A stretch of 64,000 nt of DNA, taken from an uncultured Selenomonas sp. GTDB taxonomy: Bacteria; Bacillota; Negativicutes; Selenomonadales; Selenomonadaceae. The stretch lies in the NCBI GenBank assembly GCA_905372355.1, contig CAJPOT010000009.1, positions 22,431-86,430 of the forward strand, read 5' to 3'. Below the pieces are notes generated by a model. That model was not told the DNA's origin. It did not search any database and saw only the letters and a list, made by a program, of their open reading frames with translations. A program made the translations under genes and the position numbers. Numbering within the stretch: position 1 is the first letter of the stretch; each line of letters starts with the position of its first letter. Below, piece by piece: positions 24,643 through 35,439 of this stretch.

Positions 24643-25290
24643 ATGTATCCGATGGGCCTGCGCCTTGAAGGGCGCGCCGCGCTTGTCGCCGGCGGCGGGG
24701 CGGTGGCGCATCGAAAGGTGCGCGGGCTGCTCGCAGCAGGAGCGGCTGTGACCGTCGTCGCGCCCAAGCTTTCGCCGCCCTTGGTGGCACTTGCAGCCGA
24801 CGGGCGCATCACTTGGCTCGCGCAGCTTGCGACGGCGGAGGTTTTCGCATCGCTGCCGCGTGCGCTCCTCGTCTTCTGTGCGACCGACGACCGTGCGGCG
24901 AACGCCGCCTTCGGCAAGGCGGCGAAAGAGGCCGGCGCGCTCGTCAACGATGCGACCGCGCCCGAGCTTTGCGACTTCTTCCTGCCGGCGGCTTTGCGAG
25001 ACGGCGATCTCCTCGTCACGGTATCGACGGGCGGCGCATCGCCCGCACTCGCCCGCACGCTGAAGAAGCGGCTCGCCGCCCGCCTGGGCGCGAGCTGGGG
25101 CGACTGGCTCGAAAGGCTCGCCGGGCTGCGCGAGGAAGCGAAGGAACGCATCGAAGGAAGTGCAGGACGCGAGACGTTTTGGCGCGCGGCTCTTTCGGAG
25201 CATATTTTGAATCTTGTCGAAGAAGGCAGACTGGATGAGGCGGAGGCAGAGATAAGACATGCACTTGATTGTTTTGGGACTGAATCATAA
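24643..25290 (+). CDS. Precorrin-2 dehydrogenase / sirohydrochlorin ferrochelatase (Met8/SirC type)
   Basis: NAD-dependent oxidation of precorrin-2 to sirohydrochlorin, in some members followed by iron insertion to siroheme. The 215-residue protein opens MYPMGLRLEGRAALVAGGGAVAHRKVRGLL, with the NAD-binding GGGAVAxRK, followed by FCATDDRAANAAFG and a helical dimerisation region. Homologues begin MYP, favouring the ATG; a TTG six bases earlier lies closer to GGAAGGA and is an alternative. Its end overlaps hemA by 32 bases, so it is the first gene of the tetrapyrrole operon and steers uroporphyrinogen III toward siroheme or B12. Confidence 0.9.
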   Translation: MYPMGLRLEGRAALVAGGGAVAHRKVRGLLAAGAAVTVVAPKLSPPLVALAADGRITWLAQLATAEVFASLPRALLVFCATDDRAANAAFGKAAKEAGALVNDATAPELCDFFLPAALRDGDLLVTVSTGGASPALARTLKKRLAARLGASWGDWLERLAGLREEAKERIEGSAGRETFWRAALSEHILNLVEEGRLDEAEAEIRHALDCFGTES

Positions 25291-26578
25291 GACGGCGCCC
25301 GTGGATGTGCGCGAGCGGTTTTCCATACCGAAGGACGCCATCCGCAAGGGGTTCCAGCATCTGGCGGAGTATGCCGATCTCCTTGAAGCGGTCGTGCTCT
25401 CGACGTGCAACCGCAGCGAGATCTACGCGGTGACGGCGGACGATGCACATGCGGGCGAGACCGTGCGCCGCTTTTTCTTCGACCTCACGGGAAACGACGA
25501 GGACGTCGAAGAATACCTTTACATGCACGAGGACGAAGAATGCATTCGTCACCTCTTCCGCGTGGCGGCGAGTCTTGATTCGCTCGTCCTCGGCGAGGGG
25601 CAGATTCTCTCGCAGGTCAAGCAGGCGTACGCGCTCGCACTCGAAGGCCACGCGACGAGCACCGTGCTGAACACGCTGTTTCACCGCGCGATTGCGACGG
25701 GAAAGCGCGTGCGCACGGAGACGCGCATCGCATGGAGCGCCGTGTCCGTCAGCTACGCGGCGGTCGAGCTGGCGAAGGACATCTTCGGCACGCTCGACAA
25801 GTCGAGCGTCCTGATCTTCGGCGCGGGAAAGATGGCGGAACTGACGGCCGAGCATCTCGTCTCGCACGGCGCGAAGAAGCTCTACATCGCGAATCGCCAC
25901 ATGGAAAAGGCCGAGGACTTTGCCGCTCGCTTCGGCGGCGAGGCCGTGCCATTTGAGCGCGCGATGGAAAAAGCCGAGGACGTCGACGTCGTCGTGACCT
26001 CGACGGGCGCGCCGCACTACGTCGTCAAGGCGTGGGAGACGCGCCACCTCATGACCCAGCGGAAGGGGCGGCCGCTCGTCTTCATCGACATCGCCGTGCC
26101 GCGCGACGTCGATCCCGAGGTCGAGGAAATCAAGGGCGTGAAGCTCTTCAATATCGACGCCTTGGAAGCCGTCGTCGACGATCACATGGAGGAGCGCAAG
26201 CAGGAGGCGGTCGAGGCCTCGCGCATCGTCGAGGAGGAGATTGTTTCCATCGAGAAGCGCTTCCAATACCTCTCGTGCCGCCCGCTGATGGCGCTCCTCT
26301 CCGAGCGCTGCGAGCGCATACGATGTCGTGAGATGCAGCGTGCGCACACGAAACTGCCCGAACTCACGGAGGAGCAGCAGCGTGCCGTCGACCACATGAC
26401 GCGCATGATCGTCCGAAAGATCCTGCGCACGCCGATGATGAAGCTCAACGCATCGGCGGGGACGACGGACGAGGCATTCTACATCGAGGCGATGCGAAGC
26501 CTCTTCAAGCTTGATACGATAGGGGAGACGGGAACTTGTGAAGAAAGACACCATCGTTATAGGTACGCGCAGCAGTAA
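25259..26578 (+). CDS. hemA: Glutamyl-tRNA reductase
   Basis: First step of the C5 pathway: reduces glutamyl-tRNA to glutamate-1-semialdehyde using NADPH. Of 439 residues, the catalytic cysteine is in LSTCNRSEIYA near residue 50, followed by LVLGEGQILSQVKQAY near 115, the Rossmann motif VLIFGAGKMAELTAEHL near 185, and a C-terminal dimerisation helix. It begins inside the preceding gene and overlaps hemC by 41 bases, the tightest packing of the operon. With hemL at the operon end, the whole route to 5-aminolevulinate is encoded here. Confidence 0.96.
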   Translation: MHLIVLGLNHKTAPVDVRERFSIPKDAIRKGFQHLAEYADLLEAVVLSTCNRSEIYAVTADDAHAGETVRRFFFDLTGNDEDVEEYLYMHEDEECIRHLFRVAASLDSLVLGEGQILSQVKQAYALALEGHATSTVLNTLFHRAIATGKRVRTETRIAWSAVSVSYAAVELAKDIFGTLDKSSVLIFGAGKMAELTAEHLVSHGAKKLYIANRHMEKAEDFAARFGGEAVPFERAMEKAEDVDVVVTSTGAPHYVVKAWETRHLMTQRKGRPLVFIDIAVPRDVDPEVEEIKGVKLFNIDALEAVVDDHMEERKQEAVEASRIVEEEIVSIEKRFQYLSCRPLMALLSERCERIRCREMQRAHTKLPELTEEQQRAVDHMTRMIVRKILRTPMMKLNASAGTTDEAFYIEAMRSLFKLDTIGETGTCEERHHRYRYAQQ

Positions 26579-27473
26579 GCTTGCGCTCTGGCAGGCGGAC
26601 TATATAGAGGCGAAGCTCCGGGAGAGATACCCGGAGCTTCATGTCGTACAAAAGCGCATGACGACGAAGGGCGACCGTGTGCTCGACGCGCCGTTGGCGA
26701 AGATCGGCGGCAAGGGACTTTTCACGAAGGAGCTTGAGCAGGCGATGCTCGCGGGAGAGATCGACCTCGCCGTGCACAGCCTCAAGGACATGCCGACGGA
26801 ACTGCCCGAAGGACTCATGCTCGCCGCTGTGACCGAGCGTTTCGACCCCGGCGACGCCGTCGTGAGTCCGCGCTATCAAACACTCGCGAACCTTCCGCAA
26901 GGCGCGAAGGTCGGCACGTCGAGCCTTCGCCGCCGCGCACAGCTCCTCGCCAAGAGGCCCGACCTTGAGATCGTCAGCCTGCGCGGCAACGTGAACACGC
27001 GGCTCAAGAAACTCGAAGAGGAAAACTTCGATGCCATCATCCTCGCCGTCGCGGGACTCAAGCGCCTGGGCTTCCATGACCGCATCACCGAGGTTCTGTC
27101 GCGCGAAATCTGCCTGCCCGCCGTCGGACAAGGCGCACTCGCCATCGAGGCGCGTGCGGACGATGAGTCGACGCTCTCCCTGATCGCCTTCCTCGACGAC
27201 GCGTCGACGCGTGCGGCTGCGAGAGCGGAACGCGCCTTCCTTGCACGCGTCGAGGGCGGCTGCCAGGTACCCGTCGGCGTCTACGCCGAGGCTGCGGACG
27301 AGGCGCTCGAAATGGAGGCGGTCATCGCCTCCATCGACGGCGAGCGCCTCTATCGCAAGAAGAAGGCGGGCAGCGCCCTTGACGCCGAGAAAATCGGCCG
27401 TGCGCTCGCCGAGGAACTGCTCGCCATGGGCGGCAAAGAAATCCTGCAGGAACTCGGCCTGCTGCAACCGTAA
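26538..27473 (+). CDS. hemC: Hydroxymethylbilane synthase (porphobilinogen deaminase)
   Basis: Joins four porphobilinogens to hydroxymethylbilane. It has 311 residues from a GTG start inside hemA, with AGGGGAGACGGGAACTT upstream. Motifs are IGTRSSKLALWQ at the N terminus, HSLKDMPTELPEG, GTSSLRRRAQL, and EGGCQVPVG near residue 240, whose cysteine holds the dipyrromethane cofactor. Sixteen bases separate it from the cobA-hemD fusion. Confidence 0.96.
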   Translation: MKKDTIVIGTRSSKLALWQADYIEAKLRERYPELHVVQKRMTTKGDRVLDAPLAKIGGKGLFTKELEQAMLAGEIDLAVHSLKDMPTELPEGLMLAAVTERFDPGDAVVSPRYQTLANLPQGAKVGTSSLRRRAQLLAKRPDLEIVSLRGNVNTRLKKLEEENFDAIILAVAGLKRLGFHDRITEVLSREICLPAVGQGALAIEARADDESTLSLIAFLDDASTRAAARAERAFLARVEGGCQVPVGVYAEAADEALEMEAVIASIDGERLYRKKKAGSALDAEKIGRALAEELLAMGGKEILQELGLLQP

Positions 27474-27489
27474 GGAGGAAAGCGAAGCT

Positions 27490-29969
<2,480 letters not shown>

Positions 29970-29982
29970 AAAGGAGCGAAAT

Positions 29983-31299
29983 ATGCTGAACTTAGAAAAA
30001 TCCCTGGAAGCGTTTGAAGAAGCGAAGACCCTCATGCCGGGCGGCGTCAACAGTCCCGTGCGCTCCTACAGAAACGTCGACTGCAATCCGCCCTTTATCG
30101 CACGCGGCGAAGGCGCGCACATCTTCGACATCGACGGCAACGAGTACGTCGACTATGTGCTGTCGTGGGGGCCGCTCGTCGCCGGACACGCGCATCCCGC
30201 CGTCGTCGCCGCGCTCGCTGACGCCGCCGCACGCGGCACGAGCTACGGCGCGCCGACGACGCTCGAATCCGACCTCGTGCGCCTCGTGCAGAAGGCTTAT
30301 CCTTCGATGCAGCTCGTGCGCATGGTCAACTCGGGCACGGAAGCGACGATGAGCGCCCTGCGCCTTGCACGCGGCTTCACGGGACGCTCGAAGATCGTCA
30401 AGTTCGTCGGCTGCTACCACGGCCACAGTGACAGCCTGCTCGTCGACGCAGGCTCGGGGCTTGCGACCTTCGGCGTGCCGTCGAGTCCCGGCGTGACCGA
30501 GGGCGTCGCCAAGGACACAATCACCGTGCCGTTCAACGATGCGGACGCCATCACGCGCGTCATGACGGAATACGGCAAGGACATCGCCTGCATCATCGTC
30601 GAGCCTGTCGCGGGCAACATGGGCTGTGTCCTGCCCGAAAACGGCTATCTCGATACCTTGCGCACGCTGACCGAAAAGCACGGCGCACTCCTCATCTTCG
30701 ACGAAGTCATGTGCGGTTTCCGCGCCTCCTTGGGCGGCGCGCAGGCTGCCTACGGCATCACGCCCGATCTCACCTGCCTCGGCAAGATCATCGGCGGCGG
30801 CCTGCCGTGCGCGGCCTACGGCGGCCGCCGTGACATCATGGAGCAGATCGCGCCCGCAGGCCCCGTCTATCAGGCGGGCACGCTCTCGGGCAATCCGCTC
30901 GCCATGACGGCGGGCATCGAAACGCTCAAGCTCATCTTGAAAGAGCCCGAACCAGGAGAAGCCGATGCGAGCCGTGCGCTCACGCTGAAGACGAAGAATC
31001 TCGTCCTCGGTCTTGAATCCGCCGCACGCGAGACGGGAGTCAAGATTCAGGCGCACCAGGCCGGCTCGATGTTCAGCATATTCTTCAATGAGGGCAAGGT
31101 CAAGGACTACGCAAGCTCCGCCGCTTCGGATCAGGAAGCCTTCAAGGTTTGGTTCCGCGCCATGCTCGAACAGGGCATCTACCTCGCCCCCTCGCAGTTC
31201 GAGACGCTCTTCCTCTCGCTCGCCCACACGGACGAAGACATCAACCGCACGATTGCTGCAGCGGAAAAGGCGTTTGCACAGGTCAAGTCGAAAAAATGA
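29983..31299 (+). CDS. hemL: Glutamate-1-semialdehyde 2,1-aminomutase
   Basis: PLP enzyme that turns glutamate-1-semialdehyde into 5-aminolevulinate. It has 438 residues. The PLP lysine is in CLGKIIGGGLPCAAYGG near residue 268, with LIFDEVMCGFR near 245 and the substrate region PGGVNSPVRSY at the N terminus. AAAGGAG lies eight bases upstream of the ATG and the gene follows hemB by 13 bases. It is the last gene of the operon and is followed by an unusual array of A/T-rich hairpins. Confidence 0.96.
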   Translation: MLNLEKSLEAFEEAKTLMPGGVNSPVRSYRNVDCNPPFIARGEGAHIFDIDGNEYVDYVLSWGPLVAGHAHPAVVAALADAAARGTSYGAPTTLESDLVRLVQKAYPSMQLVRMVNSGTEATMSALRLARGFTGRSKIVKFVGCYHGHSDSLLVDAGSGLATFGVPSSPGVTEGVAKDTITVPFNDADAITRVMTEYGKDIACIIVEPVAGNMGCVLPENGYLDTLRTLTEKHGALLIFDEVMCGFRASLGGAQAAYGITPDLTCLGKIIGGGLPCAAYGGRRDIMEQIAPAGPVYQAGTLSGNPLAMTAGIETLKLILKEPEPGEADASRALTLKTKNLVLGLESAARETGVKIQAHQAGSMFSIFFNEGKVKDYASSAASDQEAFKVWFRAMLEQGIYLAPSQFETLFLSLAHTDEDINRTIAAAEKAFAQVKSKK

Positions 31300-31307
31300 T
31301 ATTGTAC

Positions 31308-31425
31308 GAAATGAACTAGGAAAAAAACGCGGTTTTTTCCTAGTTCATTTCACAACTAAGAAAAATATGCTCTTTTTTCTCAGTTCATTCTACACCTAAG
31401 AAAAAATCTGCTTTTTTTCCCGTGT
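31308..31425. repeat. Array of three A/T-rich hairpins after hemL
   Basis: The first unit pairs GAAATGAACTAGGAAAAAA (31308-31326) with TTTTTTCCTAGTTCATTTC (31333-31351), a perfect 19-bp stem. Two diverged units follow (about 31352-31391 and 31392-31425), each with CTAAGAAAAA and a T-run. It can serve as a bidirectional terminator and marks the border to the AT-rich Fic gene. Confidence 0.75.
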
Positions 31426-31443
31426 CATACGAGGTGATGATCT

Positions 31444-32688
31444 ATGCCGACACCCATCCTGCTAAAGCAATATCACCAAAATGAACCCAAAAGCCAAGAG
31501 CTTTACCACAGTTTGTACAATTCCGTCCTGGCACATCACATCGACATACCGATTAAGCATCTGAATGCTTCTCACGAATTTACCTCCTTTTATTACTATA
31601 CGGAAGACATCATGCAAATTCTCTCCTCCATCATGCTTGAACTCCGTCAATTGACAAGCATTACAGCAACACTTCCTCACATAGCGATTGAATCCTTCCG
31701 TCGAGCCTGTCTAATCGAAGAGATCCAATCCAGCAACGCCATAGAAGGTGTTCGCAGTACACGCAAAGAAATCAAAACAGCTATCGATGAGCAAGATTCT
31801 ACAGATTCTCATCATCGCCCCCGTCTCTGGAGTACTGTCAACAAGTATCTGAAACTTCAGCAGCAGGAAGAGATTTCTTTTCGTTGTAGTCATGACTTGC
31901 GTAAATTCTACGACGAATTTTTAGCAGACGAAATCAAAAGAGATGATCCTGCTAATCTTCCCGATGGCAAAATCTTTCGGAAAGAACCTGTCGATGTATG
32001 GTCCAAATCGAAAGTCATCCATCGCGGCATCATTCCAGAGGAAAAAATTATTCTCTCTATGGAAACTGCATTAAAAACTTTACAGAATGAACAAATCCCG
32101 GGATTAATACGTATTTCCATCTTCCATTATTTCTTTGGTTACATCCATCCCTTCTATGATGGAAACGGCCGGACCTCACGCTTTATTACATCATATTACC
32201 TTGCCAAAATATTACACCCATTGGTCGCAATCCGTCTCTCCATTACCATCAAAAAGTCCCTTCGCGTATACTATAAATTATTTGAAGATACTAATCATCC
32301 AGGAAACTACGGAGACTTAACACCATTTATTACCGGTTTCCTTTGGCTGATTCAGAAAAGTACCACTCGTGTCAATGAGATTTTACAGGAACGGCGAAAA
32401 AAACTTGATGCTTTGGCTCAAGCTCTTGAAATCCACTACTTCGGGACAGCAAAAAACAAAGCCGACTGGAAAATTTATTTTGTACTGCTGCAAGCATATC
32501 TTTTTTCAGATGACGGAGCAACCTTAAAAGAGATTGCGAGCACGGTTGGGCAAAGCGCAAAAACAATTCAGACACATATCAAACGCTATCCCGCTGATCA
32601 TATCACGATGAACACAACACGCAGAGCCCACAGATATAAACTATCTACAGATTTTATAAAAAAATTGGAAACTCTTGCATCAAAATAA
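31444..32688 (+). CDS. Fic-domain protein, probable adenylyltransferase with C-terminal winged helix
   Basis: Fic enzymes transfer AMP or similar groups to protein hydroxyls. Of 414 residues, the catalytic loop is HPFYDGNGRTSR near residue 235, matching HPFx(D/E)GNGRxxR. An N-terminal inhibitory helix SSNAIEGVRSTR near residue 97 fits (S/T)xxxE(G/N), so the protein is of the self-inhibited class II. The C-terminal part (TLKEIASTVGQSAKTIQTHIKR) looks like a winged helix. The coding DNA is clearly richer in A and T than both flanks and lacks partners, which suggests horizontal acquisition. The ATG follows GAGGTGATGATCT. Its target is unknown. Confidence 0.92.
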   Translation: MPTPILLKQYHQNEPKSQELYHSLYNSVLAHHIDIPIKHLNASHEFTSFYYYTEDIMQILSSIMLELRQLTSITATLPHIAIESFRRACLIEEIQSSNAIEGVRSTRKEIKTAIDEQDSTDSHHRPRLWSTVNKYLKLQQQEEISFRCSHDLRKFYDEFLADEIKRDDPANLPDGKIFRKEPVDVWSKSKVIHRGIIPEEKIILSMETALKTLQNEQIPGLIRISIFHYFFGYIHPFYDGNGRTSRFITSYYLAKILHPLVAIRLSITIKKSLRVYYKLFEDTNHPGNYGDLTPFITGFLWLIQKSTTRVNEILQERRKKLDALAQALEIHYFGTAKNKADWKIYFVLLQAYLFSDDGATLKEIASTVGQSAKTIQTHIKRYPADHITMNTTRRAHRYKLSTDFIKKLETLASK

Positions 32689-32745
32689 AGTTCCTCCTCA
32701 TCCAATCCGCCAGATGTGCCTCGAATCCCCGCATGCAAGAGTTTC

Positions 32746-32774
32746 GTGACAGATTGCACATTTTGCCTTATAAT
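32746..32774 (+). promoter_or_regulatory. thrS promoter
   Basis: GTGACA (32746-32751) and TATAAT (32769-32774) with a 17-base spacer, 75 bases before the start. Confidence 0.65.
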
Positions 32775-32804
32775 AGAAGAAACTGTGCAAGCTGCCGCTC
32801 GCCT

Positions 32805-32829
32805 CATTTGTGCTGCGGCTGCACAAATG
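32805..32829 (+). promoter_or_regulatory. Leader hairpin of thrS
   Basis: CATTTGTGC and GCACAAATG form a perfect 9-bp stem with a 7-base loop TGCGGCT, ending nine bases before the AAAGGGG ribosome site. Its size recalls an anticodon arm, as in ThrRS-autoregulated leaders, but the loop has no threonine anticodon. No T-box motif is present. Confidence 0.5.
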
Positions 32830-32849
32830 TCCAACAAAGGGGAAACATC

Positions 32850-34631
32850 ATGGATAAAGAACAATTCCTGCACGTCTATCGCCACTCGTTGGCACATGTG
32901 CTTGCAAAGGCCGTTATCGAAGTCTTCGGCAAGGAGACGCAGTACGCCATCGGGCCGGAGATTGCCGACGGCTTCTACTACGACTTTCTCTTGCCGCGCC
33001 CAGCGACGAACGACGACCTCAAGACCATCGAGGAGAAGATGAAGGAAATCTTGAAGCGCAAGGAAGATTGGAAGCGCGAGGAGATTTCCAAGAAGGCGGC
33101 GCTCGAACTTTTCAAGAATCAAAAGTTCAAGGTCGAGCTCATCGAGGATCTGCCCGACGACGAGATCCTCACGACATACCGCACGGGCGATGACTTCGTC
33201 GACCTGTGCCGTGGGCCGCACGTCGAAAACTCCGCCGCACTATTGTCTGCCGCTTGGCAGCTTCGCTCCATGTCCGGCTCCTACTGGCGCGGCGACGAGA
33301 AGCGCGACCAGCTCACGCGCATCTATGCCTACGCCTTCCCGACGAAGGAGGAGCTCAAGGCGCACCTCGCGTTCATCAAGGACGCGCAGGAGCGCGACCA
33401 CAAGAAGATCGGGCCGCAGCTCGACCTCTTCATGTTCGATGAAACGGCGCCCGGCATGCCCTACTGGCTGCCGCGCGGCTGGAAGCTCTTCAACGCGCTG
33501 CTGGAATTCTGGCGCGGCATTCACGAGGCGCATGGCTATCAGGAAGTTTCCGCACCCGTCATCAACAACAAGCGCCTGTGGGTCACGAGCGGCCACTGGG
33601 CGCACTACAAGGAAAACATGTTCCTGATTCCCGGCGCGGACGGCGACATCGAAGCGGACGACACCTTCGCGATCAAGCCGATGAACTGCCCGAACGCCAT
33701 CAAGATCTACCAGCGCAAGACGCGCTCCTACCGCGATCTGCCGATTCGCTACAACACGGTCGACGTCATCCACCGCAAGGAGAAGTCGGGCGAGCTCAAC
33801 GGCCTTTTCCGCGTGCAGCTCTTCCGTCAGGACGACGACCACACCTTCCTCATGGAAGACCAGATTGCCGCTGAGATGGGCGACATCATGGATATCGCTG
33901 ACGAGATCTATTCGACCCTCGGCATGAGCTGCAAAGCGGAGCTTTCGACGCGCCCCGACGACTTTATGGGCGACATCGAGACGTGGAATATTGCAGAAAA
34001 AGAGCTCAAGGAGATCCTCGACCGCAAGTACGGCGAAGGCAATTACGAAGTCAACGAGGGCGACGGCGCCTTCTACGGCCCGAAGATTGACCTCAAGATG
34101 AAGGACGCGCTCGGCCGCGAGTGGCAGGTCGGTACCTTGCAGCTCGACTTCCAGCTGCCGCAGAACTTCGACCTCAAGTACATCGCCAAGGACGGCAGCC
34201 ACAAGCAGCCCGTCGTGCTGCACCGCGCCATCTTCGGCTCGATGGAGCGCTTCATCGGCGTCCTCATCGAAAACTTCAAGGGCGCATTCCCCTTCTGGCT
34301 CAGCCCCGTGCAGGTCGGCATCGTGCCGATCCGCCCCGAGCACAACGACTACGCCAAGAAGGTCGCGCAGAAGCTCTTCAAGAGCCGCGTGCGCTTCGAG
34401 GTCGACTACGCCGACAAGAACATGCGTGAGAAGATCAAGGGCTTCAAGCACTACAAGGATCCCTACATCCTCGTCTTAGGCGACAAGGAAGCCGAGGAAA
34501 ACACCGTCTCCATCAACGTGCGCGGCACGAACGAGCAGCTCAAAGATGTGCCGCTCGACACCTTCATCGAAATGTGCCGCACGATGAACGAAGAGCACAG
34601 CCTGGAGCTTCTGACGAAGATTCCCGGGTAA
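32850..34631 (+). CDS. thrS: Threonyl-tRNA synthetase lacking the TGS domain
   Basis: Charges tRNA-Thr. At 593 residues it is about 45-50 shorter than the usual enzyme because the N-terminal TGS domain is absent: the sequence opens MDKEQFLHVYRHSLAHVLAKAV, directly with the editing domain HxxxH. The other editing residues remain (LCRGPHVEN). The class II core follows, with PYWLPRGWKLFNALLEFWR and the GSMERFIGVLIENF motif 3 near residue 465, and an anticodon-binding domain at the end. AAAGGGG lies before the ATG; upstream in-frame codons cover the promoter and leader hairpin and are rejected. Confidence 0.95.
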   Translation: MDKEQFLHVYRHSLAHVLAKAVIEVFGKETQYAIGPEIADGFYYDFLLPRPATNDDLKTIEEKMKEILKRKEDWKREEISKKAALELFKNQKFKVELIEDLPDDEILTTYRTGDDFVDLCRGPHVENSAALLSAAWQLRSMSGSYWRGDEKRDQLTRIYAYAFPTKEELKAHLAFIKDAQERDHKKIGPQLDLFMFDETAPGMPYWLPRGWKLFNALLEFWRGIHEAHGYQEVSAPVINNKRLWVTSGHWAHYKENMFLIPGADGDIEADDTFAIKPMNCPNAIKIYQRKTRSYRDLPIRYNTVDVIHRKEKSGELNGLFRVQLFRQDDDHTFLMEDQIAAEMGDIMDIADEIYSTLGMSCKAELSTRPDDFMGDIETWNIAEKELKEILDRKYGEGNYEVNEGDGAFYGPKIDLKMKDALGREWQVGTLQLDFQLPQNFDLKYIAKDGSHKQPVVLHRAIFGSMERFIGVLIENFKGAFPFWLSPVQVGIVPIRPEHNDYAKKVAQKLFKSRVRFEVDYADKNMREKIKGFKHYKDPYILVLGDKEAEENTVSINVRGTNEQLKDVPLDTFIEMCRTMNEEHSLELLTKIPG

Positions 34632-34654
34632 GCTCTCGCACAAACACATAACAC

Positions 34655-34697
34655 AAAATGCCCCACCCGCCGCAAAATGCGGCAGATGGGGCATTTT
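34655..34697 (+). terminator. thrS terminator
   Basis: AAAATGCCCCA and TGGGGCATTTT with an inner GCCGC/GCGGC stem, followed by T's. Confidence 0.9.
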
Positions 34698-34749
34698 TAT
34701 ATGCTTGCGCAGCTGAATCATGCATCAACACGATGCAAGCATCCCTATT

Positions 34750-35439
34750 CTAGCTTCGGTCGCTCGCCAGCGCCAGTGCATACACAGAGCCTGCGCCCGC
34801 CTTTTTCAGCACGGCGGCGCAAGACGTGAGCGTCGCCCCCGTCGTCAGGATGTCGTCGAGCAGCACGATGCTTTTCCCCGCAAGTTCTCCCGCGCCGCCT
34901 TTCCCCGCCTCGGAGAGGGAGAACGCGCCGCACACATTTTTCCTGCGCTCCTTCTCACCCAAGCCGTACTGCGGCGCAGTCGAGCGCATTCGCGTCAGCA
35001 AGGGGCGTGCGGGGATGCCCTTCGTCTTGAGCCAAGCGGCGAAGATCAGCTCGGCCTGATTGAAGCCGCGCTCCTTCTCGCGTGCTTCATGGAGCGGCAC
35101 ATAGACGGCAAGATCGGCGGCGAGAAATTGCTCCGGCAATTTCGCCGCCGCCAGAGCCGCATGGATGTAGGGCAGGACGCCGCGCCTGCCGCGATACTTG
35201 AGGTCACGAACGAGCGTGCCGAGCGCGCCGCCGTAGAAGCCGACCGCCCACGCATCATCGAGCGCGGCGAGCGCTTCTGCCGAAAGTGCGAGGCGATGCG
35301 GTCGCACCGTGCGCGAAAGGCAGGGCGCGCACCAGCCGCCGCGCCTCTCGCAGTAAGCGCCGCAGGACGGGCAGCGCGCGGGAAAGACGACGGAAGATAC
35401 GGCGTCCGCCAAGGCGGCGAGCCATGCCGCGCCCCTCAC
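34750..35439 (-). CDS. comF: ComF-family phosphoribosyltransferase-like protein
   Basis: Competence-related PRTase-fold protein, 229 residues. An N-terminal zinc finger is visible (CPSCGAYC near residue 23 and WCAPC near 36). The PRPP-binding motif is IVLLDDILTTGATLTSCA near residue 190, and VPLHEAREKERGFNQAELI is the family centre. It overlaps the recD2 end by four bases (ATGA), so the two are cotranslated. In Bacillus ComF helps DNA uptake; its substrate is not known. Confidence 0.92.
   Translation of the reverse strand: MRGAAWLAALADAVSSVVFPARCPSCGAYCERRGGWCAPCLSRTVRPHRLALSAEALAALDDAWAVGFYGGALGTLVRDLKYRGRRGVLPYIHAALAAAKLPEQFLAADLAVYVPLHEAREKERGFNQAELIFAAWLKTKGIPARPLLTRMRSTAPQYGLGEKERRKNVCGAFSLSEAGKGGAGELAGKSIVLLDDILTTGATLTSCAAVLKKAGAGSVYALALASDRS

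Noticed and set aside
32690..32849. T-box leader before thrS
   Set aside because: The leader is only about 70 bases after the promoter and lacks the T-box sequence and antiterminator.
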